From: Fibrobacter sp.
GTDB taxonomy: Bacteria > Fibrobacterota > Fibrobacteria > Fibrobacterales > Fibrobacteraceae
Reading direction: 5' to 3'
DNA length: 64,000 nt
Assembly (NCBI GenBank): GCA_024398815.1
Contig: JAKSIL010000015.1
Coordinates: 1-64,000, forward strand
Position numbers and translations under genes: made by a program. The first letter of the stretch is position 1. Each line of letters opens with the position of its first letter. Shown piece by piece: positions 10,016-18,696 of the stretch. Below the pieces are notes generated by a model. The model was not told the origin of the DNA and ran no database searches. It saw nothing but the letters and a program-made list of their open reading frames with translations.

Positions 10016-12082
10016 ATGACCCACGAACAGATTTTAAGCGAAGACTTGTCCGTATTTTTCGAAGCCCTCCGCGAAGCACGCGCCACGCAGCCCATCAACG
10101 CGCACTTGCACAAACTTTTGCGCGAAAAGGATTCTGCGATTTCTGCAAACGCGCAGAAGTTCTTTTACATGCTGCTTTCGATGCAAGACGATGGCAACAC
10201 GCAATTTTCGCTCAACGCAAGCGAATTCTTTGCAAAATGGAAAGCCAAGTGGGAAGGACTCATGCAAGATTGCGACGAGCCCATCGACGCCGAAGTCTTC
10301 GAGCCCATCGTGCAAAACGGAATTGCGGATATTTTGAAGAACCGCTACACGAATATCATTGACTGGAGCGGCGAATCGCGTTTGTTTGTGGTGAAGGACG
10401 CAAATTCGAACAATGCAAATTCGGATAAAGCCCGCAAAATCTATGCCACAAAATACTACAAGGCAAAAATAAACATCGAAGGCGCTGCAAAAAAATTGTT
10501 CACGGGAGGCGAGAACTTTTCAAAAAGCGACGTGGCAAAATGCATTGCGAAAATCGCACGCCTCCACAAAAAAGAAGAACGTTTTAAAACAGCCGAAAAT
10601 CTGGATGGAGAATTCCGCATAAACGAAGAACAGGCGCAAGCCATTCTGCGTGGGCAAAACGAAAACCTGATTGTCACAGGCGGCCCAGGCACCGGCAAGA
10701 CGACCGTGGTGCTGTACATCTTGTGGAACCTGCTGGAATTGAACCGCGAATACCTGGAAAACTGGGACATCCGTTTGGCAGCCCCGAGCGGCAAGGCTGC
10801 AGACCGCATGCGCGAAAGCATACAGGACGGTCTGAACGGAATCTGCGACGAATTCAAGGACGGCGAAATTTTCCGAAAGTTGCAAGCCCTTGAAAGCAGT
10901 ACGCTCCACCGTTTGCTCAAGTACATCCCAAAGACGGGCAAGTTCTACTACAACAGCGAAACACATTTCAACCCGAATACGATTTTCGTGGTCGACGAAG
11001 CGAGCATGATTGACATCGGGATGTTCGCCGCATTGCTGCAGGCCATTCCGCAAGGCGCGCGCATTTTCGTACTAGGGGATCCGTTCCAGTTGCCTTCCGT
11101 AGAAGCCGGCGCCGTGCTGGGAGAAATCCTGAACCAGAAAAATCCGCAGAGGGATTTCGTGGTAAAACTCCGCAAGTCAAACCGTTTTACTGACGATTCC
11201 AACATCGGGAAACTCGCGAAAATGGTTCAATCGTACGCCGAAGGGATTTCCACAGGACCCGTGGATTTCGGCAAGGCATTTGCGCAAGATGGCGGAAAAG
11301 ATTCCGTAAAATTTGAATCCATCGTGCCGACAGATTCCGCGTCAGCGACAGGTGCCGCGCCGACCCTCTCGAAGAAAGCGATGGAAGCCGCCGTGCAGAA
11401 CTTCGTAGTAAGCAAACTGGACGCATTTGCAAAATTGCCGGAACTCGCCGAAAAAGTGGAACCGCTCGTTTACTACGATCCGTCCGGCGCCATGAACAAC
11501 GCACAAAGCGAAGCGTTCGCCGACGCACAGGAACTATGGACGCTCACACTCTCGATGCGCATTCTTGCCGCAGAGCGCCGAGGCCCGCAAGGCGTCGAAA
11601 CCATCAACGAAATCGCCTGCAAAAAAATTCGCGGACATTGGATTAACTTCTGCAAAAAACTTTCGCCCGATTTCGTTCCGCCGCACAAGAAGTTCTTCCC
11701 AGGGCAACTGTTGATTCTAACGCAGAACCAGAGCATGTACAAACTGTACAACGGCGACACGGGCGTGGTCGTTTTCGCAAAGGAGCAGCCCTACCTGATG
11801 CTCAAAAAAGCGGAAGGGTTCGTATTCTACCCGCTCGCAGTGTTGCCCGCCGACGCCATCGAGCCTGCATTCGCCATCACGATTCACAAGTCGCAAGGTT
11901 CCGAATACAACGACGTAATCATGTTCCTGCCGTGTAAAGTTGGGCATCCGCTGCTCACGAACCAGATTCTGTACACGGGCATCACACGCGCTAAAAAAAG
12001 CGTGACCGTCGTGGCCACGCCCGAAGCGTTCGAAACCGCCTGCAACACCGTCACCCAGCGCGACACGGGAATTGCGCTGTAA
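10016..12082 (+). CDS. recD: Exodeoxyribonuclease V alpha subunit (RecD), 5'-3' helicase
   Basis: 688 residues (E. coli 608). SF1B helicase subunit of RecBCD. Walker A GGPGTGKTT near residue 222, Walker B VDEASMID near 327, GDPFQLPSVEAG (motif III), and the C-terminal UvrD_C_2 element ITIHKSQGSEY followed by YTGITRAKK. The stop codon of recB and the ATG at 10016 are one base apart, so translation is probably coupled. A family-typical small N-terminal domain precedes the ATPase core. The gene ends just before a block of dispersed repeats at 12088. Confidence 0.94.
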   Translation: MTHEQILSEDLSVFFEALREARATQPINAHLHKLLREKDSAISANAQKFFYMLLSMQDDGNTQFSLNASEFFAKWKAKWEGLMQDCDEPIDAEVFEPIVQNGIADILKNRYTNIIDWSGESRLFVVKDANSNNANSDKARKIYATKYYKAKINIEGAAKKLFTGGENFSKSDVAKCIAKIARLHKKEERFKTAENLDGEFRINEEQAQAILRGQNENLIVTGGPGTGKTTVVLYILWNLLELNREYLENWDIRLAAPSGKAADRMRESIQDGLNGICDEFKDGEIFRKLQALESSTLHRLLKYIPKTGKFYYNSETHFNPNTIFVVDEASMIDIGMFAALLQAIPQGARIFVLGDPFQLPSVEAGAVLGEILNQKNPQRDFVVKLRKSNRFTDDSNIGKLAKMVQSYAEGISTGPVDFGKAFAQDGGKDSVKFESIVPTDSASATGAAPTLSKKAMEAAVQNFVVSKLDAFAKLPELAEKVEPLVYYDPSGAMNNAQSEAFADAQELWTLTLSMRILAAERRGPQGVETINEIACKKIRGHWINFCKKLSPDFVPPHKKFFPGQLLILTQNQSMYKLYNGDTGVVVFAKEQPYLMLKKAEGFVFYPLAVLPADAIEPAFAITIHKSQGSEYNDVIMFLPCKVGHPLLTNQILYTGITRAKKSVTVVATPEAFETACNTVTQRDTGIAL

Positions 12083-12087
12083 CAGCG

Positions 12088-12204
12088 TGGATCCCGTTCG
12101 CCACTACGTGGCTCCAGGATGACGCAAACATTCATTCTGTCACCCTGGAGTTTATCCCGATTAAGTCGGGGATAAACTCTGCGAACGACGGGCTCCAGGA
12201 TGTC
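12088..12204. repeat. Dispersed repeat copies between recD and the phosphohexomutase gene
   Basis: Two diverged copies of the GGATCCC...CTCCAGGATGACG family lie back to back (12089-12124 and ~12138-12204). The second contains a long hairpin, GAGTTTATCCCG / CGGGGATAAACTC (about 12148-12179). As recD and the next gene converge, this structure may also serve as a transcription terminator for both. Confidence 0.75.
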
Positions 12205-12220
12205 GCCTACTTGGATTTGT

Positions 12221-13561
12221 CTAGATGAGCTTTTCGACTTTGGAGCAGAGGGATTCGGCTTCCTCTGCAGTCGGGGCTTCGGCAATCACGCGGATCACGG
12301 GTTCGGTGTTGCTTGCGCGCACGTGCACCCACGACTTTTCGCTTCCGAGCCAGAGGCCGTCGCGTTCGTCGCTCTTCCAGCCGGCGAATTCAGCCTTCAC
12401 CTTCGGGAGAATGTCTGCGACCTTCTTGTCGCCGAGTTCGAACTTTTTCTTGGGCATCACGTAGGCCGGATTTTCGGCGACGAACTTTTCGGGGCCGCCG
12501 TCGTGATGAGCCATCCAGCTGAGCACAAGCGCAGCCGCCACGAGGGAATCGCGGCCGTAATGGAGCGCAGGGAGAATCACGCCGCCGTTGCCTTCGCCAC
12601 CGATGACGCAGCCGTTCTCGATCATTTGCAGGCTCACGTTGATTTCACCGACTTTTGCACGGCTGAAGGGGCAGCCGTACTTGGCGGCGACATCTTCGTT
12701 CATGCGGCTGGTGGAAAGGTTCACGCAAACGGGGCCCTTCTTTTGGCTCAGGACTTCTTCCATGGCGATGGCGAGGGTGTATTCTTCGCCGATGCTCTTG
12801 CCTTCGCCGCTCACGAGTGCGCAGCGGTCGGCATCCGGGTCGACGGCAAAGCCGACGGCGCAACCGTTCTTCTTCACGGCGTCGCGCAAGTCGCCCAGGT
12901 GTTCGGGAATCGGTTCTGCACCGCGCGGGAACGTGCCGTCGGGTTCGCAATGAACGCGCACCACTTCGCAGCCGAGCTGTTCCAAGAGTCGCGGGACGAT
13001 GAAACTGCCGGCGCCGTTGACGGCATCGACTGCCACCTTGAACTTTTTCGCACGGATTGCCTCGACGTCGACGAACGGAATTTTGAGGGTGCCGTCAACA
13101 TGGACGCCATCGGCGTCCTTCATGAATTCGTATTTACCCATGTCCTTGTAATCGGGGTATGCGAATTCATTGGCGTCGGCGAGAGCAAAGAGTTTCTTCA
13201 CGTCGTCCGGACCGAGGAAAAGGCCCTTGTTGTTGAGGAACTTGAGGGCATTCCATTCCAGCGGATTGTGGCTTGCGGTAATGATGATGCCCGCATCGGC
13301 CTTGAGTTCCGTGGTCAAGATTTCAACGGACGGAGTCGTAGAAAGTCCGACTTCCACGACATCGACGCCAGAAAGGCGACAAACGCCCGCCACAAACTGG
13401 CAGATGGCATCGCCCGTGGGGCGGCTGTCGCGGCCAATCACCACGCGCTTCGCCTTCGTGATTTCGATGAAGGCGCGAACGTGGCTTTGCAAAACCTGGG
13501 GAGTGAGGGTATCGCCGACGATTCCGCGAATACCCGAAACAGAACGCATTAACTTGGACAT
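12221..13561 (-). CDS. glmM: Alpha-D-phosphohexomutase (phosphoglucosamine mutase GlmM-like)
   Basis: 446 residues, all four phosphohexomutase domains. Phosphoserine loop TASHNPLEWN near residue 97, metal loop DPDADRCALV near 245, sugar-binding loop GGEGNGGVI near 325 and C-terminal phosphate-binding RASNTEPVIR near 420. The family interconverts glucosamine-6-P/glucosamine-1-P or glucose/mannose phosphates. The GEGNGG form of the sugar loop is common in the GlmM/phosphomannomutase branch of Bacteroidetes-like bacteria, so GlmM is likely but phosphoglucomutase/phosphomannomutase activity cannot be excluded. It is the last gene of a minus-strand run starting at dxs or earlier; the cupin gene ends 16 bases upstream. 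Confidence 0.85.
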   Translation of the reverse strand: MSKLMRSVSGIRGIVGDTLTPQVLQSHVRAFIEITKAKRVVIGRDSRPTGDAICQFVAGVCRLSGVDVVEVGLSTTPSVEILTTELKADAGIIITASHNPLEWNALKFLNNKGLFLGPDDVKKLFALADANEFAYPDYKDMGKYEFMKDADGVHVDGTLKIPFVDVEAIRAKKFKVAVDAVNGAGSFIVPRLLEQLGCEVVRVHCEPDGTFPRGAEPIPEHLGDLRDAVKKNGCAVGFAVDPDADRCALVSGEGKSIGEEYTLAIAMEEVLSQKKGPVCVNLSTSRMNEDVAAKYGCPFSRAKVGEINVSLQMIENGCVIGGEGNGGVILPALHYGRDSLVAAALVLSWMAHHDGGPEKFVAENPAYVMPKKKFELGDKKVADILPKVKAEFAGWKSDERDGLWLGSEKSWVHVRASNTEPVIRVIAEAPTAEEAESLCSKVEKLI

Positions 13562-13577
13562 AATCTACTCCGTTACT

Positions 13578-13910
13578 TTATCCCAATTCCGGAACGCAGG
13601 CGCAGAACACGAGCGGTTCGGCGCTTTCGTTAATCAAACTGTGGCTGTGGCCCTTGGGGCAAAAATGGCACTGGCCCGCTTCCACATATTCAACGCTCTC
13701 GTCCATGAGCACCTTACCCTTGCCGCTCAAGATGAACATGATTTCGCTGTTGGTTTCGTGCTTGTGGAAACCGATGGAAGCGCCCTGTTCGAGAGTTCCC
13801 TGCATAATGCGGGTCGTGCCGTCAAAATACATCTTGGCCTTAAATTCCTTCTCGCCGCCCTTGAAGTTCGGGAGGACCGTGGTCTCCATGCCTTTCAAAT
13901 CAATAATCAT
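13578..13910 (-). CDS. Cupin-domain protein
   Basis: 110 residues forming a single small beta-barrel cupin. Motif 1 is GFHKHETNSEIMFILSGKG and motif 2 is AGQCHFCPKGHSHSLIN; the histidines and glutamate of motif 1 and the last histidine of motif 2 could bind a metal. Such proteins may be sugar-nucleotide isomerase-like enzymes or small sensors; the substrate cannot be read from the sequence. It sits between a hydrolase and a phosphohexomutase in the same orientation, which would fit sugar metabolism but does not prove it. Confidence 0.8.
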   Translation of the reverse strand: MIIDLKGMETTVLPNFKGGEKEFKAKMYFDGTTRIMQGTLEQGASIGFHKHETNSEIMFILSGKGKVLMDESVEYVEAGQCHFCPKGHSHSLINESAEPLVFCACVPELG

Positions 13911-13943
13911 AATTTTTACCTCTTTTCCAAATTATAGAAAAGT

Positions 13944-15203
13944 TCATTTGCCGCGCGATTTCACCAGCGCCGAATCTATAAACTTGAACATGGTTTCGTA
14001 GGCGAAGTCGCGGGCGGGTTTCTTCGAAAGGAATACATCGTGCAGCGCGTCTTGGACTTCGACCATTTTCACATCATTCCCGATATTCGCGGACCCTTCC
14101 TTGATGTGTTCCACGTCGAGCACGCCGTCGCAGTGCGTGTAGTTGTCGTTCCATTCCTTTTCTTTTTCGCTGCAGTTGCTGTGCAGCACGAGTACGGGCG
14201 CATTTATTCGCAGCCCATTTTGCACGCGCTGGTGCCCTATGAATATGGCACGGACCCAACCCAGATATTGCGTAGGCCGTTCCTTGCTCTTCAATTCCAG
14301 ATTGTATTCCCATTCACCCTTTTCGCCCTTGATGAGCGAATAGGCGTAATTCGGGTCGCCCGTAGAGCCGACGGAGCCGTCCGGGAAATACATGGCAAAT
14401 TTCGAAACTACCGGGAATACAATTTTTCGCATAAAATAATTGAAATTGTAGTCGAAGAACGGACTGTTCAAAACAACCGCATCGAACTTGTTTTTCGGAT
14501 GGTCGTTCACATAAAGCGATGTCAGAAGCCCACCCATGGAGTGCCCCACCATTACAAAAGGAATCGTCATCGCTTTGTCGTGTACTTCTATAAACGATTC
14601 CGCAGTCGAATCACGATTGGCCATCGTCTCCTTTTCCACTTTTTCCTTTACAATTTGTCGGCTCAATTCAATAGCGTAATCGAGCTCGCGGTAATATTCC
14701 TTCAAGTCCCTCATGTCGGCGCGGGCATCGCCCTCTCTATACGAGCGTCCGGAATAGTGCAGGTCGATGGCGAAAAAGGCAAGCCCTGCAGAGTCGGCCT
14801 TCTCGGCCATTTCGCGCTGGAAAAAGTAATCGTTGTAGCCGTGTACATACAACATAATTCCACGAGGGAAAACATCCTGCGCATCGGCCCTCGGGGAACT
14901 TCCAAAAGGATACTCCACCAAAGTGGCATGGAATTTCTGGCCCGCATAATCAACATCGATAGGATACACCTTGTAAGGTTCGCCAAGTTCCTTGTCCGTT
15001 TCATTTACAAGAAACGATTTCCACAGCGAATCCATATTGACCGGGCGACGCAGCAGCTGGTCCATCTCCCTTTCATGTTTTGTCACATCGGCTAAATTCT
15101 GAACATGGGCAAAACTAAGGACAAAGAAAAGAAGCGCAGCAAAATACAACAGCAGAGCTTTTTTCGTACTTATGGATCTACGCTTTTTTATCACGAGCTT
15201 CAT
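13944..15203 (-). CDS. Membrane-anchored alpha/beta hydrolase (lysophospholipase-like)
   Basis: 419 residues. One N-terminal hydrophobic segment (residues ~15-35) anchors or exports the protein. The serine hydrolase core has an oxyanion-side LYVHGYND, the nucleophile elbow GHSMGG near residue 218, and a C-terminal catalytic His in ALHDVFLS near 385. The layout resembles the Hydrolase_4 (monoacylglycerol lipase/lysophospholipase) group. Its ATG (15201-15203) overlaps the TGA of tatC as ATGA, so the two genes are translationally coupled. Substrate unknown. Confidence 0.8.
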   Translation of the reverse strand: MKLVIKKRRSISTKKALLLYFAALLFFVLSFAHVQNLADVTKHEREMDQLLRRPVNMDSLWKSFLVNETDKELGEPYKVYPIDVDYAGQKFHATLVEYPFGSSPRADAQDVFPRGIMLYVHGYNDYFFQREMAEKADSAGLAFFAIDLHYSGRSYREGDARADMRDLKEYYRELDYAIELSRQIVKEKVEKETMANRDSTAESFIEVHDKAMTIPFVMVGHSMGGLLTSLYVNDHPKNKFDAVVLNSPFFDYNFNYFMRKIVFPVVSKFAMYFPDGSVGSTGDPNYAYSLIKGEKGEWEYNLELKSKERPTQYLGWVRAIFIGHQRVQNGLRINAPVLVLHSNCSEKEKEWNDNYTHCDGVLDVEHIKEGSANIGNDVKMVEVQDALHDVFLSKKPARDFAYETMFKFIDSALVKSRGK

Positions 15204-15937
15204 TTTTTATACCGCCTGGCACACAAGAGCCCAAGTTCAAACAACAAATACGTCGGTATCGCAAGCACCAACTGGCTCACCACATCGGGAGGCGTCAAAG
15301 CAGCCGCAAGCACGAGCACGCCCACAAGCACGTAGGGCCGCTTGTTGCAAACAGTCGCGTATTCCACAATGCCGCTTTTCACAAGTCCGTAAGTCACCAG
15401 CGGAAACTGGAACATTAAACCGAACGCAATCGAGAGCCACAGCGCCATCGAAACCACCTGCGAAATTCCGATGGTCGCCACAATTCCATCCGTCGCAAAT
15501 TGCATGCCGAACTGCACCACCATCGGAAAGCAAACCAGCAAGCAAAAGGCGACCCCGCCAATGAACAGCACGCTCGAAAAAAAGACGATACTGCGAATAA
15601 ACTTGCGTTCGCGTTCGTAAAGCGCAGGCAGCACGAAAAGCCACACTTGCCGCGCCACGTAAGGGAAAGCCACCGCAACCGAAAGCACAAAGGCCATCTT
15701 CATCTGCAGCACAAAGACTTCCATCGGATGGAAATAGTGGAACTGTGCCGACGCGGCAGAATCCGTCGCAGCAGAAACCGTCGCGGGCAAAGCCATGCCT
15801 GTCAAAAAATCAATGCAGTAGGGAGCCGCAAAAAAAGCGGGGACAAAAAGAATGGCGACAGCCACCAGGCAGTGGATTATTGTAGAACGCAAAGCGTCCA
15901 AGTGCGCAACGAGAGTTTCTTCGTTATCGGCGATCAC
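15200..15937 (-). CDS. tatC: Sec-independent translocase TatC
   Basis: 245 residues, six predicted membrane segments. TatC is the receptor for twin-arginine signal peptides. The conserved N-terminal region (LDALRSTIIHCLVAVAILF), the FxLP-type loop (WLFVLPALYERERKFI) and the terminal PPDVVSQLVLAIP match TatC. The start overlaps the end of tatA by four bases and its stop overlaps the hydrolase start, giving a tightly packed tatA-tatC-hydrolase unit. Confidence 0.95.
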   Translation of the reverse strand: MIADNEETLVAHLDALRSTIIHCLVAVAILFVPAFFAAPYCIDFLTGMALPATVSAATDSAASAQFHYFHPMEVFVLQMKMAFVLSVAVAFPYVARQVWLFVLPALYERERKFIRSIVFFSSVLFIGGVAFCLLVCFPMVVQFGMQFATDGIVATIGISQVVSMALWLSIAFGLMFQFPLVTYGLVKSGIVEYATVCNKRPYVLVGVLVLAAALTPPDVVSQLVLAIPTYLLFELGLLCARRYKK

Positions 15938-16134
15938 TTGTCCTCGGGCTTCGAAGCCGCAGCGTCAATCGTCTTTTCCAAATCCTTGGCTTCTTTCTCG
16001 ATGGCGTCCTTGGCCTTCTGGTATTCGTGCTTGGCACGGCCCAGGGAACGCGCGAGTTCGGGAATGCGCTTGCCACCAAAAATCAGCAAGACGACGACCA
16101 AAATAAGAATGATTTCTGGAATTCCGATAGACAT
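15934..16134 (-). CDS. tatA: Twin-arginine translocase subunit TatA/TatE
   Basis: 66 residues: one N-terminal membrane helix (EIILILVVVLLIFGGKRIP), the FGGKRIPELARSLG hinge, then an amphipathic and charged Lys/Glu tail. TatA oligomers form the passage through which folded proteins cross the inner membrane. No separate tatB is visible next to it, so this is probably a minimal TatAC system. Confidence 0.93.
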   Translation of the reverse strand: MSIGIPEIILILVVVLLIFGGKRIPELARSLGRAKHEYQKAKDAIEKEAKDLEKTIDAAASKPEDK

Positions 16135-16199
16135 AGGCGCTCCGTGTTAATACCTGTAAAAAATATATTATTTCTGCAAACCCGCAGACGCGCAAAGCC

Positions 16200-17948
16200 C
16201 TAGCCGAGCAATTTAAGCACGTCTTCGGCGATTTGAGCAGGCTTCAGGCGGTTTCTTTCGCAAAGTTCGTCAAAGGGAACCTTGTCGTAGAATTCCTTCT
16301 TGAGCCCGCGAACCAAAACCTTCATGTCCATGGCGCCGCAACAGGCAGCCACCTTTTGGCCAAAGCCGCCCTCGACAACGCCATTTTCGAGAGTCACCAG
16401 CACCTGGTGATTTTCAGAAAAGCTCTCGAGTAGTTCTTCATCGACGCCCGTCGCAAAGCGCGGATTCACGATGGTCGCATCGATTCCGGAACGCTTGAGT
16501 TCAAGCGCCGCGGCAACCGCCACCTGGTAAAAACTTCCAAGTCCGAGGAGCGCCACGCGGCTACCCTTGTGTTCCACCTTGAACGTATTCAGTTTGGAGT
16601 AGTCCTTGTCAAACACGTCGCTCCGGTGCTGCACAGCATTCGGCACGCGAATCGCCACCGGACGTTCCGTCTGGTCAATCGCCCAGTCCATCATGGCCTT
16701 CAATTCCTCGACGCACGTGGGGCACAGATAAACTAAATTCGGAATATTGCTCATGAACGGGATATCGAAAATGCACAAGTGGCCCGTATCGTTCATGCCG
16801 TCGGCGCCGGCGGCCGTCACAAGAATCGTCGCCGGATTGTTATTGACGCACAAGTCCTGCGAAATCTGATCGTACGTGCGCTGGATAAACGTGCTGTGAG
16901 TACTGTAAATGGCCTTCGCACCGCCCTTGGCTAGCCCGGAAGCAAACGCCACCGCATGTTCCTCGGCAATGCCCACATCGATAAACTGTTTGCCAGCCTC
17001 TTTGCGCCGCGCCGGATTGAAGCCGATTCCCACAGGGACGGCAGAATGAATCACCACCACCTTCGGGTCGCTCTTGATTTTTTGCAGCAGGTACTGGCCA
17101 AGAATTTCGCCGTAACTTTCACCATTGCCCCAGTTGATTTTTCCGGTTTCGGGGTCAAAGGGGGCAGCCCAATGCCAGGCTTCCTTATTTTCTTCGGCCC
17201 ACTTGAGGCCCTTGCCCTTTTGCGTATGGATATGGACTACAACCGGACGCAGAGAATCCTTTACGGATTTGAAGACTTCAATCAACGAAGCGATATCGTT
17301 ACCTTGTTCTAAATAGAGGTAGTCAAAGCCAAGGCTCTTGAAATAATTGTTTTCGCTTTTCCCGTTTGTGGCACGCAATTCCTTCAGGGAATCGTAGAGC
17401 CCGCCATGATTTTCGGCGATGGACATTTCGTTGTCATTCACCACCACGATGAAATTGGTACCGTATTCGCCAGCATTATCGAGGCCTTCAAACGCTTCAC
17501 CGCCACTGAGGGAGCCATCGCCGATGATGGCCACCACATTCCCTTTTTCGCCCTTGATGTCGCGGGCTTTCGCGAGGCCCAACGCAAGGCTTACAGAAGT
17601 AGAAGTATGGCCAATCATGAAATGGTCGTGTTCGCTTTCTTTGGGTTCCGTGTAGCCGGTCACGTCGCCGTAATGTTCGGAATCGTAAAATGCCTGGGCA
17701 CGACCCGTGAGCATTTTGTGCGTGTAGCTCTGGTGCGAAACGTCAAAGACGAATTTATCTGTAGGAGATTCGAAAACGTAATGCAGGGCGATGGTCGCCT
17801 CTACGAAGCCCATGTTCGGGGCAAAGTGGCCACCTCGAGCGGAAACTTTTTTGATGAGCACCGTGCGAATTTCGGCGGCGAGATTTTCGAGAGTGGCGAC
17901 GTCCATTTTCTTGACATCGGCCGGAGACTTCACGCTTTCAAGAATCAT
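16200..17948 (-). CDS. dxs: 1-deoxy-D-xylulose-5-phosphate synthase-like thiamine enzyme
   Basis: 582 residues, shorter than the usual ~620. Thiamine-diphosphate site GDGSLSGG...NDNEMSIAEN, the GHFAPN opening, the pyrimidine-domain IAEEHAVAFASGLAKGG and a transketolase C-terminal domain are all present. Known role of DXS: condensing pyruvate and glyceraldehyde-3-P at the start of the MEP isoprenoid route. The sequence has the look of the shorter DXS-like branch also seen in anaerobic Firmicutes (for example DVSHQSYTHKMLTGR and GHTSTSVSLALGLAKA), whose members are annotated dxs but are not all proven. It lies between the FKBP-N lipoprotein gene (6-base gap) and tatA. Confidence 0.8.
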   Translation of the reverse strand: MILESVKSPADVKKMDVATLENLAAEIRTVLIKKVSARGGHFAPNMGFVEATIALHYVFESPTDKFVFDVSHQSYTHKMLTGRAQAFYDSEHYGDVTGYTEPKESEHDHFMIGHTSTSVSLALGLAKARDIKGEKGNVVAIIGDGSLSGGEAFEGLDNAGEYGTNFIVVVNDNEMSIAENHGGLYDSLKELRATNGKSENNYFKSLGFDYLYLEQGNDIASLIEVFKSVKDSLRPVVVHIHTQKGKGLKWAEENKEAWHWAAPFDPETGKINWGNGESYGEILGQYLLQKIKSDPKVVVIHSAVPVGIGFNPARRKEAGKQFIDVGIAEEHAVAFASGLAKGGAKAIYSTHSTFIQRTYDQISQDLCVNNNPATILVTAAGADGMNDTGHLCIFDIPFMSNIPNLVYLCPTCVEELKAMMDWAIDQTERPVAIRVPNAVQHRSDVFDKDYSKLNTFKVEHKGSRVALLGLGSFYQVAVAAALELKRSGIDATIVNPRFATGVDEELLESFSENHQVLVTLENGVVEGGFGQKVAACCGAMDMKVLVRGLKKEFYDKVPFDELCERNRLKPAQIAEDVLKLLG

Positions 17949-17954
17949 ATTCCC

Positions 17955-18641
17955 CTACCCCTTGGAACGGCGCGCATCCATAATAACTTCAATTTTCTTT
18001 TTATAACTGCTGTGGATAGTCTTGAGTTCATCCATCGTGAAAGTCGTCTTGGCCGAAGGATTCACCATATTGGCAATACCTTCGCGAATTCCCATCACAT
18101 AAAAATTCACATCAAATTCCTGCTCAAAATTTTTCCAGGTCGAAATGAACATTTCTCCCAACTGCACGCCCATCATGTAGGAATACTTCATGATATCCGG
18201 CGAATTTTCATCGATGGTCATCGGCTTCCCCGTGATGGGGCCCGCCAACTTGACATCGGCAGCATTGTCGCCCGCAGCACGACGCCCTTCGATTTTCTTT
18301 GCATAGAGCGAATCGACCTCGCGAATCTTTTCCGGAGTCATCTGCAATTTAAACGTCGAGTCCTTATACTTTTTCACATCATCATTGATTCCCTGCACCA
18401 TGGCGTCCATCTCCAACATTTCGCCAATCTCGTTGGGAACGTTCACATAAATCGGAGGACCATACTGCGTACCGAGCAAATACGAAAACTTTTGGTCGTC
18501 AGTCGCCGATACGGCGTTTTCGTTCGCAGTCTGTTGCGACGTCGAAACGGACGGCGGAACCGGTTTGTCAGCAGGTTTATCAGAATCACAAGCGCACACG
18601 AGCGTAAGCGAAGCCAGCAAAATCACCCATTTTAATCTCAT
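17955..18641 (-). CDS. Lipoprotein with two FKBP-N-like domains and no isomerase domain
   Basis: 228 residues. Lipoprotein signal with lipobox LVCAC near residue 18. Two related segments (about 50-115 and 155-225) resemble the helical domain that precedes FKBP-type peptidyl-prolyl isomerases (FSYLLGTQYG..., YSYMMGVQLGE...). The catalytic FKBP barrel that normally follows is missing. The FKBP_N domain mediates dimerisation and chaperone binding in Mip/FkpA, so this may be a chaperone-only periplasmic protein. AAGGAG lies 6 bases before the ATG. Confidence 0.7.
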   Translation of the reverse strand: MRLKWVILLASLTLVCACDSDKPADKPVPPSVSTSQQTANENAVSATDDQKFSYLLGTQYGPPIYVNVPNEIGEMLEMDAMVQGINDDVKKYKDSTFKLQMTPEKIREVDSLYAKKIEGRRAAGDNAADVKLAGPITGKPMTIDENSPDIMKYSYMMGVQLGEMFISTWKNFEQEFDVNFYVMGIREGIANMVNPSAKTTFTMDELKTIHSSYKKKIEVIMDARRSKG

Positions 18642-18696
18642 ACAATCTCCTTGTAGGGGAATTCCCTACACAAAACTATACAAAATTATCGGCAAG

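Noticed and set aside
12200..13552. Long plus-strand frame opposite the phosphohexomutase
   Set aside because: The minus strand carries all four phosphohexomutase motifs; the plus frame has no family motif and biased composition, so it is an antisense shadow.
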